From the NCBI RefSeq assembly GCF_014698755.1, contig NZ_JACJTO010000015.1, positions 1-64,000 on the forward strand: a stretch of 64,000 nt of DNA. Direction: 5' to 3'. Below the pieces are notes generated by a model. It searched no databases. It saw nothing but the letters and a program-made list of their open reading frames with translations, and was not told where the DNA came from. Origin of the DNA: Aphanizomenon flos-aquae FACHB-1287. Its GTDB lineage: Bacteria; Cyanobacteriota; Cyanobacteriia; Cyanobacteriales; Nostocaceae. The translations under genes and the position numbers were made by a program. Positions 1-8,491 of this stretch are shown piece after piece (the stretch's first letter is position 1; the number at the start of each line of letters is the position of its first letter).

Positions 1-113
1 GGAAATAATAGGATTCCTGACCAACCTACGAATACAAAGCGATCGCGCTTTAACCAGTCGTCTAATACGTCAAACCACCCTCTACTGGGGGCGCGTCCAA
101 CTGCGATGGTCAT
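1..113 (-). CDS. psbD: Photosystem II D2 protein, N-terminal fragment
   Basis: The first 37 codons of the photosystem II reaction-centre protein D2 run off the left edge on the minus strand. The start is the ATG at 113. The translation begins [20 protein letters not shown] and continues [12 protein letters not shown], the highly conserved stromal N-terminus of D2 up to the beginning of the first membrane helix. D2 pairs with D1 to bind the P680 chlorophylls, pheophytin and QA. The gene is divergent from ycf4. Nothing after residue 37 can be judged. Identity is secure from the N-terminus alone. Confidence 0.95.
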   Translation of the reverse strand, partial: MTIAVGRAPSRGWFDVLDDWLKRDRFVFVGWSGILLF

Positions 114-775
114 TTAACTAAAATCCTCGTTTTTTACTAAAATCGCCACGTCTCTTGAAGCAGTGTTTCAGCGGTTTTACCGATTTATATCATCTGCTAT
201 GAGCAATTGAACGTTTTTTTTACAAACCCAGCAGTCTTACAGAAGCTAAGACCGTGAGAACTGACTACTTGACAAAGTGATCATTTCTCATAAATTATGC
301 CATGTTTAGCTATCATTAACTAGTAATCTAGATTCTGGTAGCTTAATGATTCTTAATTTATCACATTCTTGACATATCTCCTCTTTCTTTCATGAGAGAG
401 GATTCCTTAACGCTTCCTTGGGCTGTGCTATTAACATAGTCTTACCATCCCTCGACGTTCGTTTAAAGTCTCCCAATGCCATAAGGCGACTACACAAAAT
501 TCTACCACATAGAAGGACAGAGCTTGTGTCCCTTATTTTTGGGTAGGGTTTGCACCGGATAGTAAAACAGGAAGTTAAATATCTACTATCTTCAATACTA
601 TGAATATCAGAATTTTAACATTTGGACATAGATTTTCTCAGAAATCTTTTTAGGGGTGCAGCACCGGCCCCCCCAGGTTCTGAATTGAAGATAAAATTTC
701 GGCTTATTTCCTTGATAACTTGCAATCCACACTCCTTCAATGGCAGACTTGAGAAAGATAGTCCAAGGTAGTTTA
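114..775. other. psbD-ycf4 divergent intergenic region
   Basis: About 660 bases separate the psbD and ycf4 start codons, so the stretch must hold both promoters. A sigma70-like TTGACA lies at 269-274 with TAAATT at 291-296 on the plus strand (16-base spacer); it is unproven and far from ycf4. The middle (about 360-560) looks like a decayed insertion-sequence end and is listed separately. No credible protein-coding frame was seen. Confidence 0.6.
360..560. mobile_element. Decayed IS200/IS605-like end (putative)
   Basis: TCTTGACA begins at 367 and is followed by a CCTCT...AGAGG hairpin (380-402). The same layout, TCTTGACA then CTCCG...CGGAG then ATTCTT, occurs at 40669-40715 in the petB-ctpA gap. 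This arrangement resembles the terminal hairpin region next to tnpB in cyanobacterial IS200/IS605-type elements, as recalled from the family. No tnpA or tnpB reading frame is visible, so this would be a remnant or a non-autonomous end. Boundaries are approximate. Confidence 0.35.
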
Positions 776-1345
776 ATGACGGTATCAACAACAGTTAACA
801 CAAGCAAGAGCCTCCTCTATCAAAAGGTTCTTGGTTCACGTCGGTTTAGCAACTACTGGTGGGCAACTATTGTTACTATGGGAGCCAGTGGTTTTTTCTT
901 AGCCAGTATCTCTAGTTATCTCAAAGTTAATTTACTCATAGTTACCGATCCAACACAACTGATTTTTGTCCCCCAAGGATTGGTGATGGGATTATATGGT
1001 GCTGCTGGTTTGCTATTAGCTGCATATCTGTGGTTAGTAGTTCTATGGGATTTAGGTGGGGGCTATAATGAGTTTAACCAGGAAACGGGGACACTAAAAA
1101 TTTTTCGGTGGGGTTTTCCAGGAAAAAACCGTCAAATCCAAATTGACGGACGTATCCAAGATGTACAATCGGTCAGGATTGTGATTAAAGAAGGTCTGAA
1201 TCCTCAACGGGCTTTGTATCTTAGGATTAAGGGTAGAAGGGATATTCCCCTGACTAGAGTGGGTCAACCCTTATCTTTAGCAGATTTAGAAACTCAAGGT
1301 GCCCAATTAGCTCGTTTTTTGGGAGTATCCTTAGAAGGACTCTAG
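776..1345 (+). CDS. ycf4: Photosystem I assembly protein Ycf4
   Basis: 189-residue thylakoid membrane protein that acts as a scaffold for photosystem I assembly. Two hydrophobic helices are visible at about residues 27-48 and 66-92, followed by a soluble domain with WGFPGKNRQI and the conserved ending LARFLGVSLEGL. The frame is open from 740, but the ATG at 776 gives the usual family length of about 185 residues and the typical N-terminus (MTVSTTVNTSK), so it is preferred. The gene is divergent from psbD, another photosystem gene. Confidence 0.93.
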   Translation: MTVSTTVNTSKSLLYQKVLGSRRFSNYWWATIVTMGASGFFLASISSYLKVNLLIVTDPTQLIFVPQGLVMGLYGAAGLLLAAYLWLVVLWDLGGGYNEFNQETGTLKIFRWGFPGKNRQIQIDGRIQDVQSVRIVIKEGLNPQRALYLRIKGRRDIPLTRVGQPLSLADLETQGAQLARFLGVSLEGL

Positions 1346-1492
1346 AAATTTGGGATTTGGGATTTGGAATTGGTGATCAATCAATTGTTTCTAATCTATG
1401 AAATATATTCATTAATAATCATGCCCTAAAATCCCAAATTCCGGAATTGGCAATAACACATAAAGATACTTGGGCTAATACAGTTACTAACA

Positions 1493-2206
1493 ATGCGGTT
1501 AAAATTTTCACAATTTTTTGTAGTTCTATTGATGATTGGCGCTTTGACCTTGGGAGGATGTACCAGCGGTACAGCATCCTCTATTCCATCCCCAGATGCA
1601 AGTGAGAGTGTTCCCGGAATAAAAGATTTACCACGCCTTGAAGGTAAAGCTACGGTGGTGATGACAGTTAATGGCGCACCAATTGAGATTGAAGTAGATG
1701 GCACAAATGCACCAATTACTGCTGGTAATTTCGTCGATTTGGTACAAAAAGGCGTTTATGATGGTTTGGTATTCCATCGGGTTGTGCGTGAACCGCAACC
1801 TTTTGTAGTTCAAGGTGGAGATCCACAAGGTAAAGACCCGAAATTCCCGGAAAATAGACTGGGAACAGGTGGTTTTATAGATGTTAAAACTGGGAATGAG
1901 CGGCGGATACCCCTAGAAATTAGGCCAAAGGGCGCAGTTCAGCCTATTTACAACAAGACAATTACTGAGAAGTCTGAGTTACAACACAAGCAGGGGGCGA
2001 TCGCTATGGCCAGATCACAATCTCCTGATTCTGCTTCTTCGCAATTTTACTTTGCTTTAGCAGATTTATCTTTTTTAGATGGTAACTATGCTGTGTTTGG
2101 TCATGTCACCAAAGGTTTTGAGGTAGTGAACAAAATTCAGCAAGGCGATCGCATTGAGTCTGCAAAAGTTACTCAGGGTGCGGAAAATCTGAAAACTCCT
2201 CAGTAG
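1493..2206 (+). CDS. Cyclophilin-type peptidyl-prolyl isomerase, lipoprotein
   Basis: 237 residues. The N-terminus is a lipoprotein signal peptide with the lipobox LGGC, the modified cysteine being Cys23, so the mature protein should be anchored in a membrane facing the periplasm or thylakoid lumen. A cyclophilin domain fills about residues 55-230, with VFHRVV, FVVQGGDP, AMARSQSPDSASSQFYFAL and GNYAVFGHV, the segments that build the proline-isomerase site. An insertion between the QGGDP and AMAR blocks is typical of the cyanobacterial and chloroplast-lumen group. Expected role is folding of exported or lumenal proteins. It ends just before a short tandem-repeat stretch. Confidence 0.9.
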   Translation: MRLKFSQFFVVLLMIGALTLGGCTSGTASSIPSPDASESVPGIKDLPRLEGKATVVMTVNGAPIEIEVDGTNAPITAGNFVDLVQKGVYDGLVFHRVVREPQPFVVQGGDPQGKDPKFPENRLGTGGFIDVKTGNERRIPLEIRPKGAVQPIYNKTITEKSELQHKQGAIAMARSQSPDSASSQFYFALADLSFLDGNYAVFGHVTKGFEVVNKIQQGDRIESAKVTQGAENLKTPQ

Positions 2207-2207
2207 T

Positions 2208-2256
2208 TAGTGGTCAGTTGTCAATGGTCAGTTGTCAGTGGTTAGTTGTCAGTTGC
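2208..2256. repeat. Heptamer short tandem repeats (TCAGTTG/TCAGTGG)
   Basis: Several copies of a degenerate heptamer, alternating TCAGTTG, TCAATGG and TTAGTTG, follow the stop codon of the cyclophilin gene. This is the STRR class known from heterocystous cyanobacteria. Related arrays recur in this window near 29.0, 31.4, 35.5, 37.7 and 47.5 kb. Confidence 0.8.
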
Positions 2257-2354
2257 AAAATAATTGATAACTAGCCTTGTCTTGATTCATAATTTTACAA
2301 TTATTCTGACTCCTGACTCCCCAGTGATTATATAAAATCTCATAAAATCTAAAA

Positions 2355-3503
2355 TTGGTTAGGGTTGTTGTTACTGGTATTGCTCTAGTTTCCTCTTTAG
2401 GTAAAAACTTAGAGACTTGTTGGCGAAATTTACTATTAGGAAAAACAGGGATTAAATTACATCAACCATTTCCAGAATTGGGAATCATTCCCCTAGGATT
2501 AATTGCTGAAAAACCCTTTTCATTAAATACACTTACGGAAATACTTGTTACCTCAGCTTTACAAGATGCTCAATTAGTAGCACCTTTACCAGATTGTGGG
2601 GTGGTAATTGGTTCAAGTCGTAGTTATCAAGCCTCTTGGGAACTAATGGCACAACAGGTTTATCAGCAGGAAGCCGGATTAAATTTAGACGATTGGTTAA
2701 ATACTTTACCCCAGATGAATGCGATCGCTGTAGCGCGACAAATTGGGTCAACAGGAGCAGTTTTAGCACCAATGGCGGCTTGTGCAACGGGAATTTCGGC
2801 AATTGCTCAAGCGACAATGTTAATTAAAACTGGGCAATATCAACAAGTAATTACAGGAGCAATAGAAACACCCATTACCCCCCTGACAATTGCTGGATTT
2901 AGGCAAATGGGGGCTTTAGCTAAAACAGGGGCTTATCCCTTTGATTTGCAGCGAGAAGGCTTGGTACTAGGTGAAGGTGGTGCTGTCTTTATTCTCGAAT
3001 CTGCGGAGTTAGCTACCCAACGTCAAGCCAGGATTTATGGAGAAATATTAGGTTTTGGGCTAACAGCAGACGCATATCATGGCACTTCTCCACAACCAGA
3101 AGGCAAAAGTGCGATTATGGCAATTAAGCAATGTTTAGAACGTAGTCACATTTTACCAACAGATATAGACTACATTCACACTCATGGTACAGCTACCCAG
3201 TTAAATGACCGCATGGAAAGCAAAATTATCCAAAGCTTATTTCCCGCAAAATTAGCAATTAGTTCTACTAAAGGTAGCACGGGTCATACATTAGGAGCAT
3301 CAGGAGCTTTAGGTGTAGCTTTTTCGCTTATGGCACTACAGGAGCAAATTTTACCACCCTGTGTAGGACTTCAGCAACCAGAATATAATTTAAACTTTAT
3401 CATATCAGCACAAGAAAGTAAAATTCAACAAGTGCTATGTTTGAGCTTTGGTTTTGGTGGACAAAATGCTGTGATAGCTTTAGGAAATCTGAAAAACTCC
3501 TGA
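2355..3503 (+). CDS. Beta-ketoacyl-ACP synthase (KAS I/II-like)
   Basis: 382-residue thiolase-fold condensing enzyme, slightly shorter than FabF (about 410). The Cys-His-His triad is complete: Cys143 in MAACATGIS, His277 in HTHGTATQLND and His311 in KGSTGHTLGASGALG, with Lys306 just before it. The Gly-rich end FGFGGQNAVI is present. It should condense malonyl-ACP with an acyl-ACP, but Nostocales carry several KAS paralogues and a specific pathway cannot be read here. The only possible start is TTG at 2355, because an in-frame stop lies at 2343. A methyltransferase gene follows 23 bases later. Confidence 0.85.
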   Translation: MVRVVVTGIALVSSLGKNLETCWRNLLLGKTGIKLHQPFPELGIIPLGLIAEKPFSLNTLTEILVTSALQDAQLVAPLPDCGVVIGSSRSYQASWELMAQQVYQQEAGLNLDDWLNTLPQMNAIAVARQIGSTGAVLAPMAACATGISAIAQATMLIKTGQYQQVITGAIETPITPLTIAGFRQMGALAKTGAYPFDLQREGLVLGEGGAVFILESAELATQRQARIYGEILGFGLTADAYHGTSPQPEGKSAIMAIKQCLERSHILPTDIDYIHTHGTATQLNDRMESKIIQSLFPAKLAISSTKGSTGHTLGASGALGVAFSLMALQEQILPPCVGLQQPEYNLNFIISAQESKIQQVLCLSFGFGGQNAVIALGNLKNS

Positions 3504-3526
3504 TTTATGCAAATTAGAAATAAATT

Positions 3527-4354
3527 ATGCAAGAATTTGAACTACTAAACGACTTATATTCTCAAAATTTAGAAACTAGAAAAAACTGGTATTCTCCTGT
3601 AGCAGAAGCTTATAATAAACTCAGACCGCGCTATCCAGAGGAAATTATTAATGGCGCTATAGAAATAGCTCAACTGTCCCAAAATGCTAATATTCTAGAA
3701 TTAGGTTGTGGACCAGGAAATGCAACTTTAGCATTTGCTCAATTAGGCTTTTCTATGATCTGTCTAGAACCAAGTTTAGCAACTTATCATTTAGCAAGAA
3801 AAAACTGTGAAATGTATCCACAGATAGAAATTCAACAGACTACCTTTGAAGAATGGGAACTCAAACCTGGACAATTTGATGCTGTTTTAGCAGCAACTTC
3901 TTACCATTGGATTAATCCTGAATTTGGTAATAGTAAAATTGCTGAAGCTTTACGGAATAATGGGGCTTTAATTTTGCTGTGGAATATGACTCCTCAACCA
4001 GAATATGAAGTTTATCAAAATTGTCGGGAAATTTATCGAAAATATGCTCCATATTTAGATAGATATGAAGATATAGAAACTCAAAAACATATAGTTCAAG
4101 CTTTAGGACAAAAAGCCATTAATTCAGGTAAATTTAAAAATCTAGTTTCTGAACAAGTTGTCTGTAAAGTAGATTATTATATTGATGAATTTCTCCTAAT
4201 TTTAAGCACTTATACAGCTTATTTAAAACTAGATATAGAAACCAGAAATTGTTTATTTATAGAATTACGAGAAAAGATCGCAAATAACTATGGAGTAAAC
4301 ATTCAAACCACTTATATCTCAGCCTTTCAAGTTGCTCAAAAAGCTGAGATATAG
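3527..4354 (+). CDS. Class I SAM-dependent methyltransferase
   Basis: 275 residues with a Rossmann-type methyltransferase domain. Motif I is LELGCGPG at residues 57-64, followed by the acidic residue of motif II in CLEPSLATY and a motif IV-like stretch FDAVLAATSYHWINP. The latter resembles the UbiE/Methyltransf_11 group, whose substrates are small molecules or lipids. The substrate is unknown. The start ATG is 23 bases after the beta-ketoacyl synthase stop, so the two are probably co-transcribed. The gene is convergent with gcvH. Confidence 0.8.
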   Translation: MQEFELLNDLYSQNLETRKNWYSPVAEAYNKLRPRYPEEIINGAIEIAQLSQNANILELGCGPGNATLAFAQLGFSMICLEPSLATYHLARKNCEMYPQIEIQQTTFEEWELKPGQFDAVLAATSYHWINPEFGNSKIAEALRNNGALILLWNMTPQPEYEVYQNCREIYRKYAPYLDRYEDIETQKHIVQALGQKAINSGKFKNLVSEQVVCKVDYYIDEFLLILSTYTAYLKLDIETRNCLFIELREKIANNYGVNIQTTYISAFQVAQKAEI

Positions 4355-4405
4355 TTTAATTGATACAGTTTCTTTTCATCTTCGGGAATGTATAAAGGAA
4401 ATTAT

Positions 4406-4798
4406 TTACATACCCTCTACCTGTCCACTATATTCATCTGCTGTCAATGTATCCTCATTAGCTTCATCAGGATCATTAATACGGACTTTTAAAAACCAAC
4501 CTTCCCCGTAAGGATCTTCAGCTACTTGTTCTGGGTTATTTATCAAAGCTTCATTGCGTTCTACGACTGTACCAGTAATAGGTGATTTTAGGTCTTCAAC
4601 AGCTTTCACTGATTCAATAGATCCAAATGAGTCCCCCTTGGTAATAACCTCGCTAATGTCCGACAGTTCCAAGAAGACAATATCACCTAATTGATCTATA
4701 GCAAAGGACGTAATACCAATGGTGGCAATTTCTCCATCTACACGAACATATTCATGAGAGTCTAAGTATCGCAAATCCTGGGGATATTCAAAAGACAT
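4406..4798 (-). CDS. gcvH: Glycine cleavage system H protein
   Basis: 130-residue lipoyl carrier of the glycine cleavage system, which decarboxylates glycine during photorespiration. The lipoylated residue is Lys65 within [17 protein letters not shown], the family signature. The C-terminal segment [12 protein letters not shown] is also typical. It lies 82 bases downstream of gcvT on the same strand. The P-protein gene, commonly next to gcvT-gcvH in this group, is not here: a convergent methyltransferase gene occupies the downstream side. Confidence 0.96.
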   Translation of the reverse strand: MSFEYPQDLRYLDSHEYVRVDGEIATIGITSFAIDQLGDIVFLELSDISEVITKGDSFGSIESVKAVEDLKSPITGTVVERNEALINNPEQVAEDPYGEGWFLKVRINDPDEANEDTLTADEYSGQVEGM

Positions 4799-4880
4799 AT
4801 CATTTTCTCTTCTACGTTAACAAAAATAGTGTTACAACAGTAACCTAAAAGACATTATTCCTCAAAAACCTCAAAGGTTA

Positions 4881-6065
4881 TCAATTAGTAGGACGATTGT
4901 TTGAGCGATAAAATGGGCGCTTCACAACTACAGCAGGGTAAGCTTTGCCACGAATTTCCACTTCTAGCTGCTGTTTCAGGTTTCCTAACTGCGCGGGAAC
5001 ATAAGCTAAAGCTACGGGATAACCAAGGGTAGGGGAAAGAGTGCCACTTGTTACTTCTCCTACGACTTTATCCGATGATAATACAGAGTAACCGTGACGG
5101 GCAATATTCCGGCCTTGTGTTTGTAAACCTACGAGTTTACGAGGCATTCCTTGGGCTTTTTGCTTGATTAAAACTTCCCGCCCAATAAAATCACCTTTAG
5201 TATCTAAATGTACTAACCAACCCAAGCCAGCTTCTAGAGGTGTGGTAGTATCGTCAATATCTTGCCCATAAAGTGCCATTGCAGCTTCTAAGCGAAGAGT
5301 GTCTCTACAACCAAGTCCACAGGGAATAACACCAACATTATATAAACTTTGCCACAAGTCTATACCAATGGAGGAATCTACCATCACCTCAAAACCATCT
5401 TCACCAGTGTACCCTGTGCGGGCGAGGAATGCCCGTTTTCCCCAAATGGTTGTTTCTAAATGCCCAAAGGCTTTAATAGGTGATAAGTCTGTTTTAAATA
5501 GGGATTGCAGATGATGAGTAGCTGTTGGTCCTTGAATAGCAATTAATACCTGACTCTGTGACAGGTCTTGAAATTGGACTACTTTAGTATCAAGATGTGC
5601 CAATAGCCATTTTTTGTCTTTGTCAGTAGTTGCAGCATTAACGATAATTACTAATTGTTGCGTATCAGTGTTTTCTGTACCCTGATAGTAAATAATTATG
5701 TCGTCAATAATTCCACCCTGCTGATTGAGTAATACTGTATATTGCGCTTGTCCAGGTTGCAAGCGACTTAAATCGGAGGGAACTAAATACTCAAGTTGGG
5801 AAATCAGGTTTTTACCTTGGAGGGTAAATTTGCCCATGTGAGAAATATCGAACATCCCAGCCGTATTTCTAACGGCGTGGTGTTCTTGGGTGATACTACT
5901 ATACTGTATAGGCATTTCCCAGCCTCCAAAGCTGGTAAATCTAGCTTTCAGTTCTACACCCATTTGATATAAAGGGGTTCGCGCTAGAGATTGGGAGGTC
6001 GCGCGGTCTTGGGAGTTTCCCCCCTGAGCGACCGACGACGAGGTAATATTTTCTTGATTAGCCAC
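4881..6065 (-). CDS. gcvT: Glycine cleavage system T protein (aminomethyltransferase)
   Basis: 394 residues. It transfers the methylene group from the aminomethyl-lipoyl H protein to tetrahydrofolate. Diagnostic stretches include FGGWEMPIQYSS, MFDISHMGKF, ARTGYTGEDGFE, LRLEAAMALYGQDID and, near the end, GEVTSGTLSPTLG and AYVP. The first 25 residues are a non-conserved extension. It is the first gene of a gcvT-gcvH unit. Its leader contains an 8-bp hairpin (6087-6117). Confidence 0.96.
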   Translation of the reverse strand: MANQENITSSSVAQGGNSQDRATSQSLARTPLYQMGVELKARFTSFGGWEMPIQYSSITQEHHAVRNTAGMFDISHMGKFTLQGKNLISQLEYLVPSDLSRLQPGQAQYTVLLNQQGGIIDDIIIYYQGTENTDTQQLVIIVNAATTDKDKKWLLAHLDTKVVQFQDLSQSQVLIAIQGPTATHHLQSLFKTDLSPIKAFGHLETTIWGKRAFLARTGYTGEDGFEVMVDSSIGIDLWQSLYNVGVIPCGLGCRDTLRLEAAMALYGQDIDDTTTPLEAGLGWLVHLDTKGDFIGREVLIKQKAQGMPRKLVGLQTQGRNIARHGYSVLSSDKVVGEVTSGTLSPTLGYPVALAYVPAQLGNLKQQLEVEIRGKAYPAVVVKRPFYRSNNRPTN

Positions 6066-6086
6066 AGGTGATCATTTATACGTGAA

Positions 6087-6117
6087 TAGGATAGTGCCTC
6101 AACATTTATCTATCCTA
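6087..6117 (-). promoter_or_regulatory. Hairpin in the gcvT leader
   Basis: TAGGATAG (6087-6094) pairs perfectly with CTATCCTA (6110-6117) around a 15-base loop, 22 bases upstream of the gcvT start on the minus strand. There is no U-tract, so it is not an intrinsic terminator. I looked for the conserved core of a glycine riboswitch and did not find it. A role in gcvT expression is speculative. Confidence 0.3.
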
Positions 6118-6203
6118 CGTGATAGCTGCTAATTTAGCAGAGAATTCCCTCCTGCGGTTTAATGATTAATAGTGGAATTGTTGAGATTTATTAAGCAAAG
6201 ATT

Positions 6204-6701
6204 ATGAAATATCGTTCAGTAGTAGCTAGTCTGATTTTAGCCTTGGTGTTGTTGGTGTTCCCCTTATCAGCGCAAGCTGCAAGCTCTTCTAGTGTTACTA
6301 ACTCTCTTATGAACAAGGGAATCAATGAAAAGGACTTTTCTGGACAAAGTTTAATTAGGGTTGAGTTTACAAGTGTGAAATTAGAGAACACTAATTTTAG
6401 CAATGCTGACTTACGCGGTGCTTTATTTAATGGTGTTTTATTAGATACTGTAAATTTTCACGGTGCGGATTTTAGTCAAGGTATTGCTTATTTGTCGAAA
6501 TTCAAAAATACTGATTTAAGTGATGCAATCTTTACAGATGCGATGATGTTACGTTCCAGCTTTGATCAGGTTGATGTCACTGGTGCTGATTTTACCAATT
6601 CAATTTTAGATATGATAGAGGTCAAAAAACTCTGTGTTAATGCCAGTGGTGTCAATTCTAAAACTGGTATAAATACTCGCGTATCTTTAGGATGTAAGTA
6701 A
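6204..6701 (+). CDS. Thylakoid-lumen pentapeptide repeat protein
   Basis: 165 residues. A signal peptide ends near residue 26 (LSAQAASS), so export is likely. Pentapeptide repeats of the A(D/N)LXX type follow, for example [23 protein letters not shown] and VTGADFTNS, and should form a right-handed beta helix. Two cysteines near the C-terminus (KKLCV and LGCK) may form a disulfide. It resembles the small lumenal pentapeptide proteins of cyanobacteria and chloroplasts, whose function is largely unknown. It stands alone, divergent from gcvT. Confidence 0.82.
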   Translation: MKYRSVVASLILALVLLVFPLSAQAASSSSVTNSLMNKGINEKDFSGQSLIRVEFTSVKLENTNFSNADLRGALFNGVLLDTVNFHGADFSQGIAYLSKFKNTDLSDAIFTDAMMLRSSFDQVDVTGADFTNSILDMIEVKKLCVNASGVNSKTGINTRVSLGCK

Positions 6702-6712
6702 AAACCCCATAT

Positions 6713-6734
6713 CCCCTTCATTAATCAGAAGGGG
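6713..6734 (+). terminator. Hairpin after the pentapeptide protein gene
   Basis: CCCCTTC (6713-6719) pairs with GAAGGGG (6728-6734) around an 8-base loop, 11 bases after the stop codon. There is only a weak T-rich tail, so termination is likely but not certain. Confidence 0.5.
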
Positions 6735-6837
6735 TGTCAAGAATAATTTAGTAATTATTAAATTCCTGAATCTATGTTACGAGGATATTTTATAATTTTT
6801 ATACCTTCTGCTCTGTGGATAATCCACATAAAATTCC

Positions 6838-8190
6838 ATGCCTAAACAAGCTTTATTATCTTACGTTGTAGATCGGAATACTGGTTTATGGAAAGCATTA
6901 AGCGGTTGTAGTGCTTCCCAACAAGAAATTTCGGATTCTCAAGTTTACAATAGTGAGCGATTTACGGATACAGAATTACCACCACAGGTTGATTTGCGTC
7001 CTTTCATGACTCCTGTAGAAAATCAAGCCGGCTCTAACAGTTGTACAGCCAATGCGGTGGTAGGCGGGTATGAGTATATTATGAACCGTGTAGGAGCAGA
7101 AGTTGATTTTAGTCGTCTTTTTGTCTATTACAATGCCCGAGAGCTAGGACTACAACACAGCGGTGAAAGTAAAATTCAAGACCAAGGAAGCAGCATTACT
7201 TTAGCATTAATCAGTTTACAGGAAAAAGGTATTTGTCACGAATCAACCTGGGCTTATGAAGTTACAGATAATGGCAAGGTCAAAAACGTTAATACTAAAC
7301 CAATTTATAATGCCTATGAAGAGGCTGCTGGACTCCTAAGTGTTCCTGATTTCCAATGGGAAACACCAGAACAAGTCCCTGTGGATCTCCATGCTATGAA
7401 ACATTGTTTAGCAGAAGGTTATCCTTTTGTTTTTGGACTCACTTTGTTTAATTCTTTTGATCGTGTTAACAGCAAAGGAAGAGTACCAATGCCAGATTTG
7501 GGCAGTGATGAAGGTAGGCAAGAACATGGTAGACACGCTATGCTTTGCGTGGGTTATAAGGATAGTGCTGAAGTCTTTATTGTCCGTAATTCATGGGGTG
7601 AAGAGTGGGGAGAAACAGGCTATTGCTATATTCCCTATGAGTATATGACTAACCCAGATTTATGTTTTGAATGCTGGAAAATTAAAGGAACAACTGATTT
7701 CGATTTAACGGAGGATGTTTGGGTTGAAGAAGATGAGGATTTTGATGAAGATTTCTATGAAGAGGACGACGCAGAAGAAACAAATAATTATTATTTAACT
7801 CTTGTAGAATCTATTGCTGTCATTTGTTTGTGTGGTGCTTCTATAGATGGTTTATCTGATGAAGAATCAGAGTTATTAACTGGACTTTATGAAACTTATG
7901 AAATTGATACTGAACTTCTGGAGGAGAAAATCCAGGGTTTAATGGAAATTGGCGGGTTTGAACTCCTTTACAATGCGGCTTTACAAATTATTTTAGCAGA
8001 AGATGCCGCAGAGGAAACTTTCCAAATGTCTGTTGAATTTGCTCTTGCTGATGAATGTTTTAGTGATGAAGAATACGAATATTGGACTAAGTTAGCACAA
8101 GATTTAGAGTTTGATGAAGATAGGGCTACAAAACTATTTAATGAAGTTTTAGAGGAATACGACTATGAAACTTTAGATAGTTTATTTTAG
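6838..8190 (+). CDS. Papain-family (C1) cysteine protease with acidic linker and TerB-like C-terminal half
   Basis: 450 residues. Residues 45-290 form a papain-like domain with the full active site: oxyanion Gln63 and nucleophile Cys69 in ENQAGSNSCTANA, His233 in GRHAMLCVGY and Asn251 in VRNSWGEEWG. No signal peptide is evident, so it should be cytoplasmic. A very acidic linker follows (about 298-322, almost all Asp and Glu), then a helical, acidic region of about 125 residues (SIDGLSDEESELLTGLY, ALADECFSDEEYEYW) resembling TerB-like domains. The papain call is firm; the TerB-like assignment is tentative. It is a single-gene unit followed by a strong terminator. Confidence 0.8.
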   Translation: MPKQALLSYVVDRNTGLWKALSGCSASQQEISDSQVYNSERFTDTELPPQVDLRPFMTPVENQAGSNSCTANAVVGGYEYIMNRVGAEVDFSRLFVYYNARELGLQHSGESKIQDQGSSITLALISLQEKGICHESTWAYEVTDNGKVKNVNTKPIYNAYEEAAGLLSVPDFQWETPEQVPVDLHAMKHCLAEGYPFVFGLTLFNSFDRVNSKGRVPMPDLGSDEGRQEHGRHAMLCVGYKDSAEVFIVRNSWGEEWGETGYCYIPYEYMTNPDLCFECWKIKGTTDFDLTEDVWVEEDEDFDEDFYEEDDAEETNNYYLTLVESIAVICLCGASIDGLSDEESELLTGLYETYEIDTELLEEKIQGLMEIGGFELLYNAALQIILAEDAAEETFQMSVEFALADECFSDEEYEYWTKLAQDLEFDEDRATKLFNEVLEEYDYETLDSLF

Positions 8191-8226
8191 TTTGTCCATA
8201 AAAGTATTAATCATTCTCTGATCATA

Positions 8227-8259
8227 AAAACACCGATCTTTCTAATAAATCGGTGTTTT
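8227..8259. terminator. Intrinsic terminator after the papain-like gene
   Basis: AAAACACCGAT (8227-8237) pairs over 11 bp with ATCGGTGTTTT (8249-8259). The stem is flanked by A and T runs on both sides, so it could work in either direction. It lies 37 bases after the stop codon. Confidence 0.8.
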
Positions 8260-8491
8260 AATTACTCTTTTTGAGACTATGTTATCCTAAATATTTGTAA
8301 AAAACGAGACAAAAATACCGTGATAATACGTATATTGATCAGAAATCCACTCTTAGAGGTGGTTTCAAGATTTTTCTGAGCAAAAAATTTTGCTTATTGA
8401 CTTTTATTCTTAAAAAGGTTATATTTTTTAAAGGGACTAATTGCAAGTAATTTGCAGAAATACTAAAAACAATTCCTAGTGGAGTAGAAAA

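Noticed and set aside
6066-6203. Glycine riboswitch before gcvT
   Set aside because: The position is right, but the conserved aptamer core could not be found; only a simple 8-bp hairpin is present.
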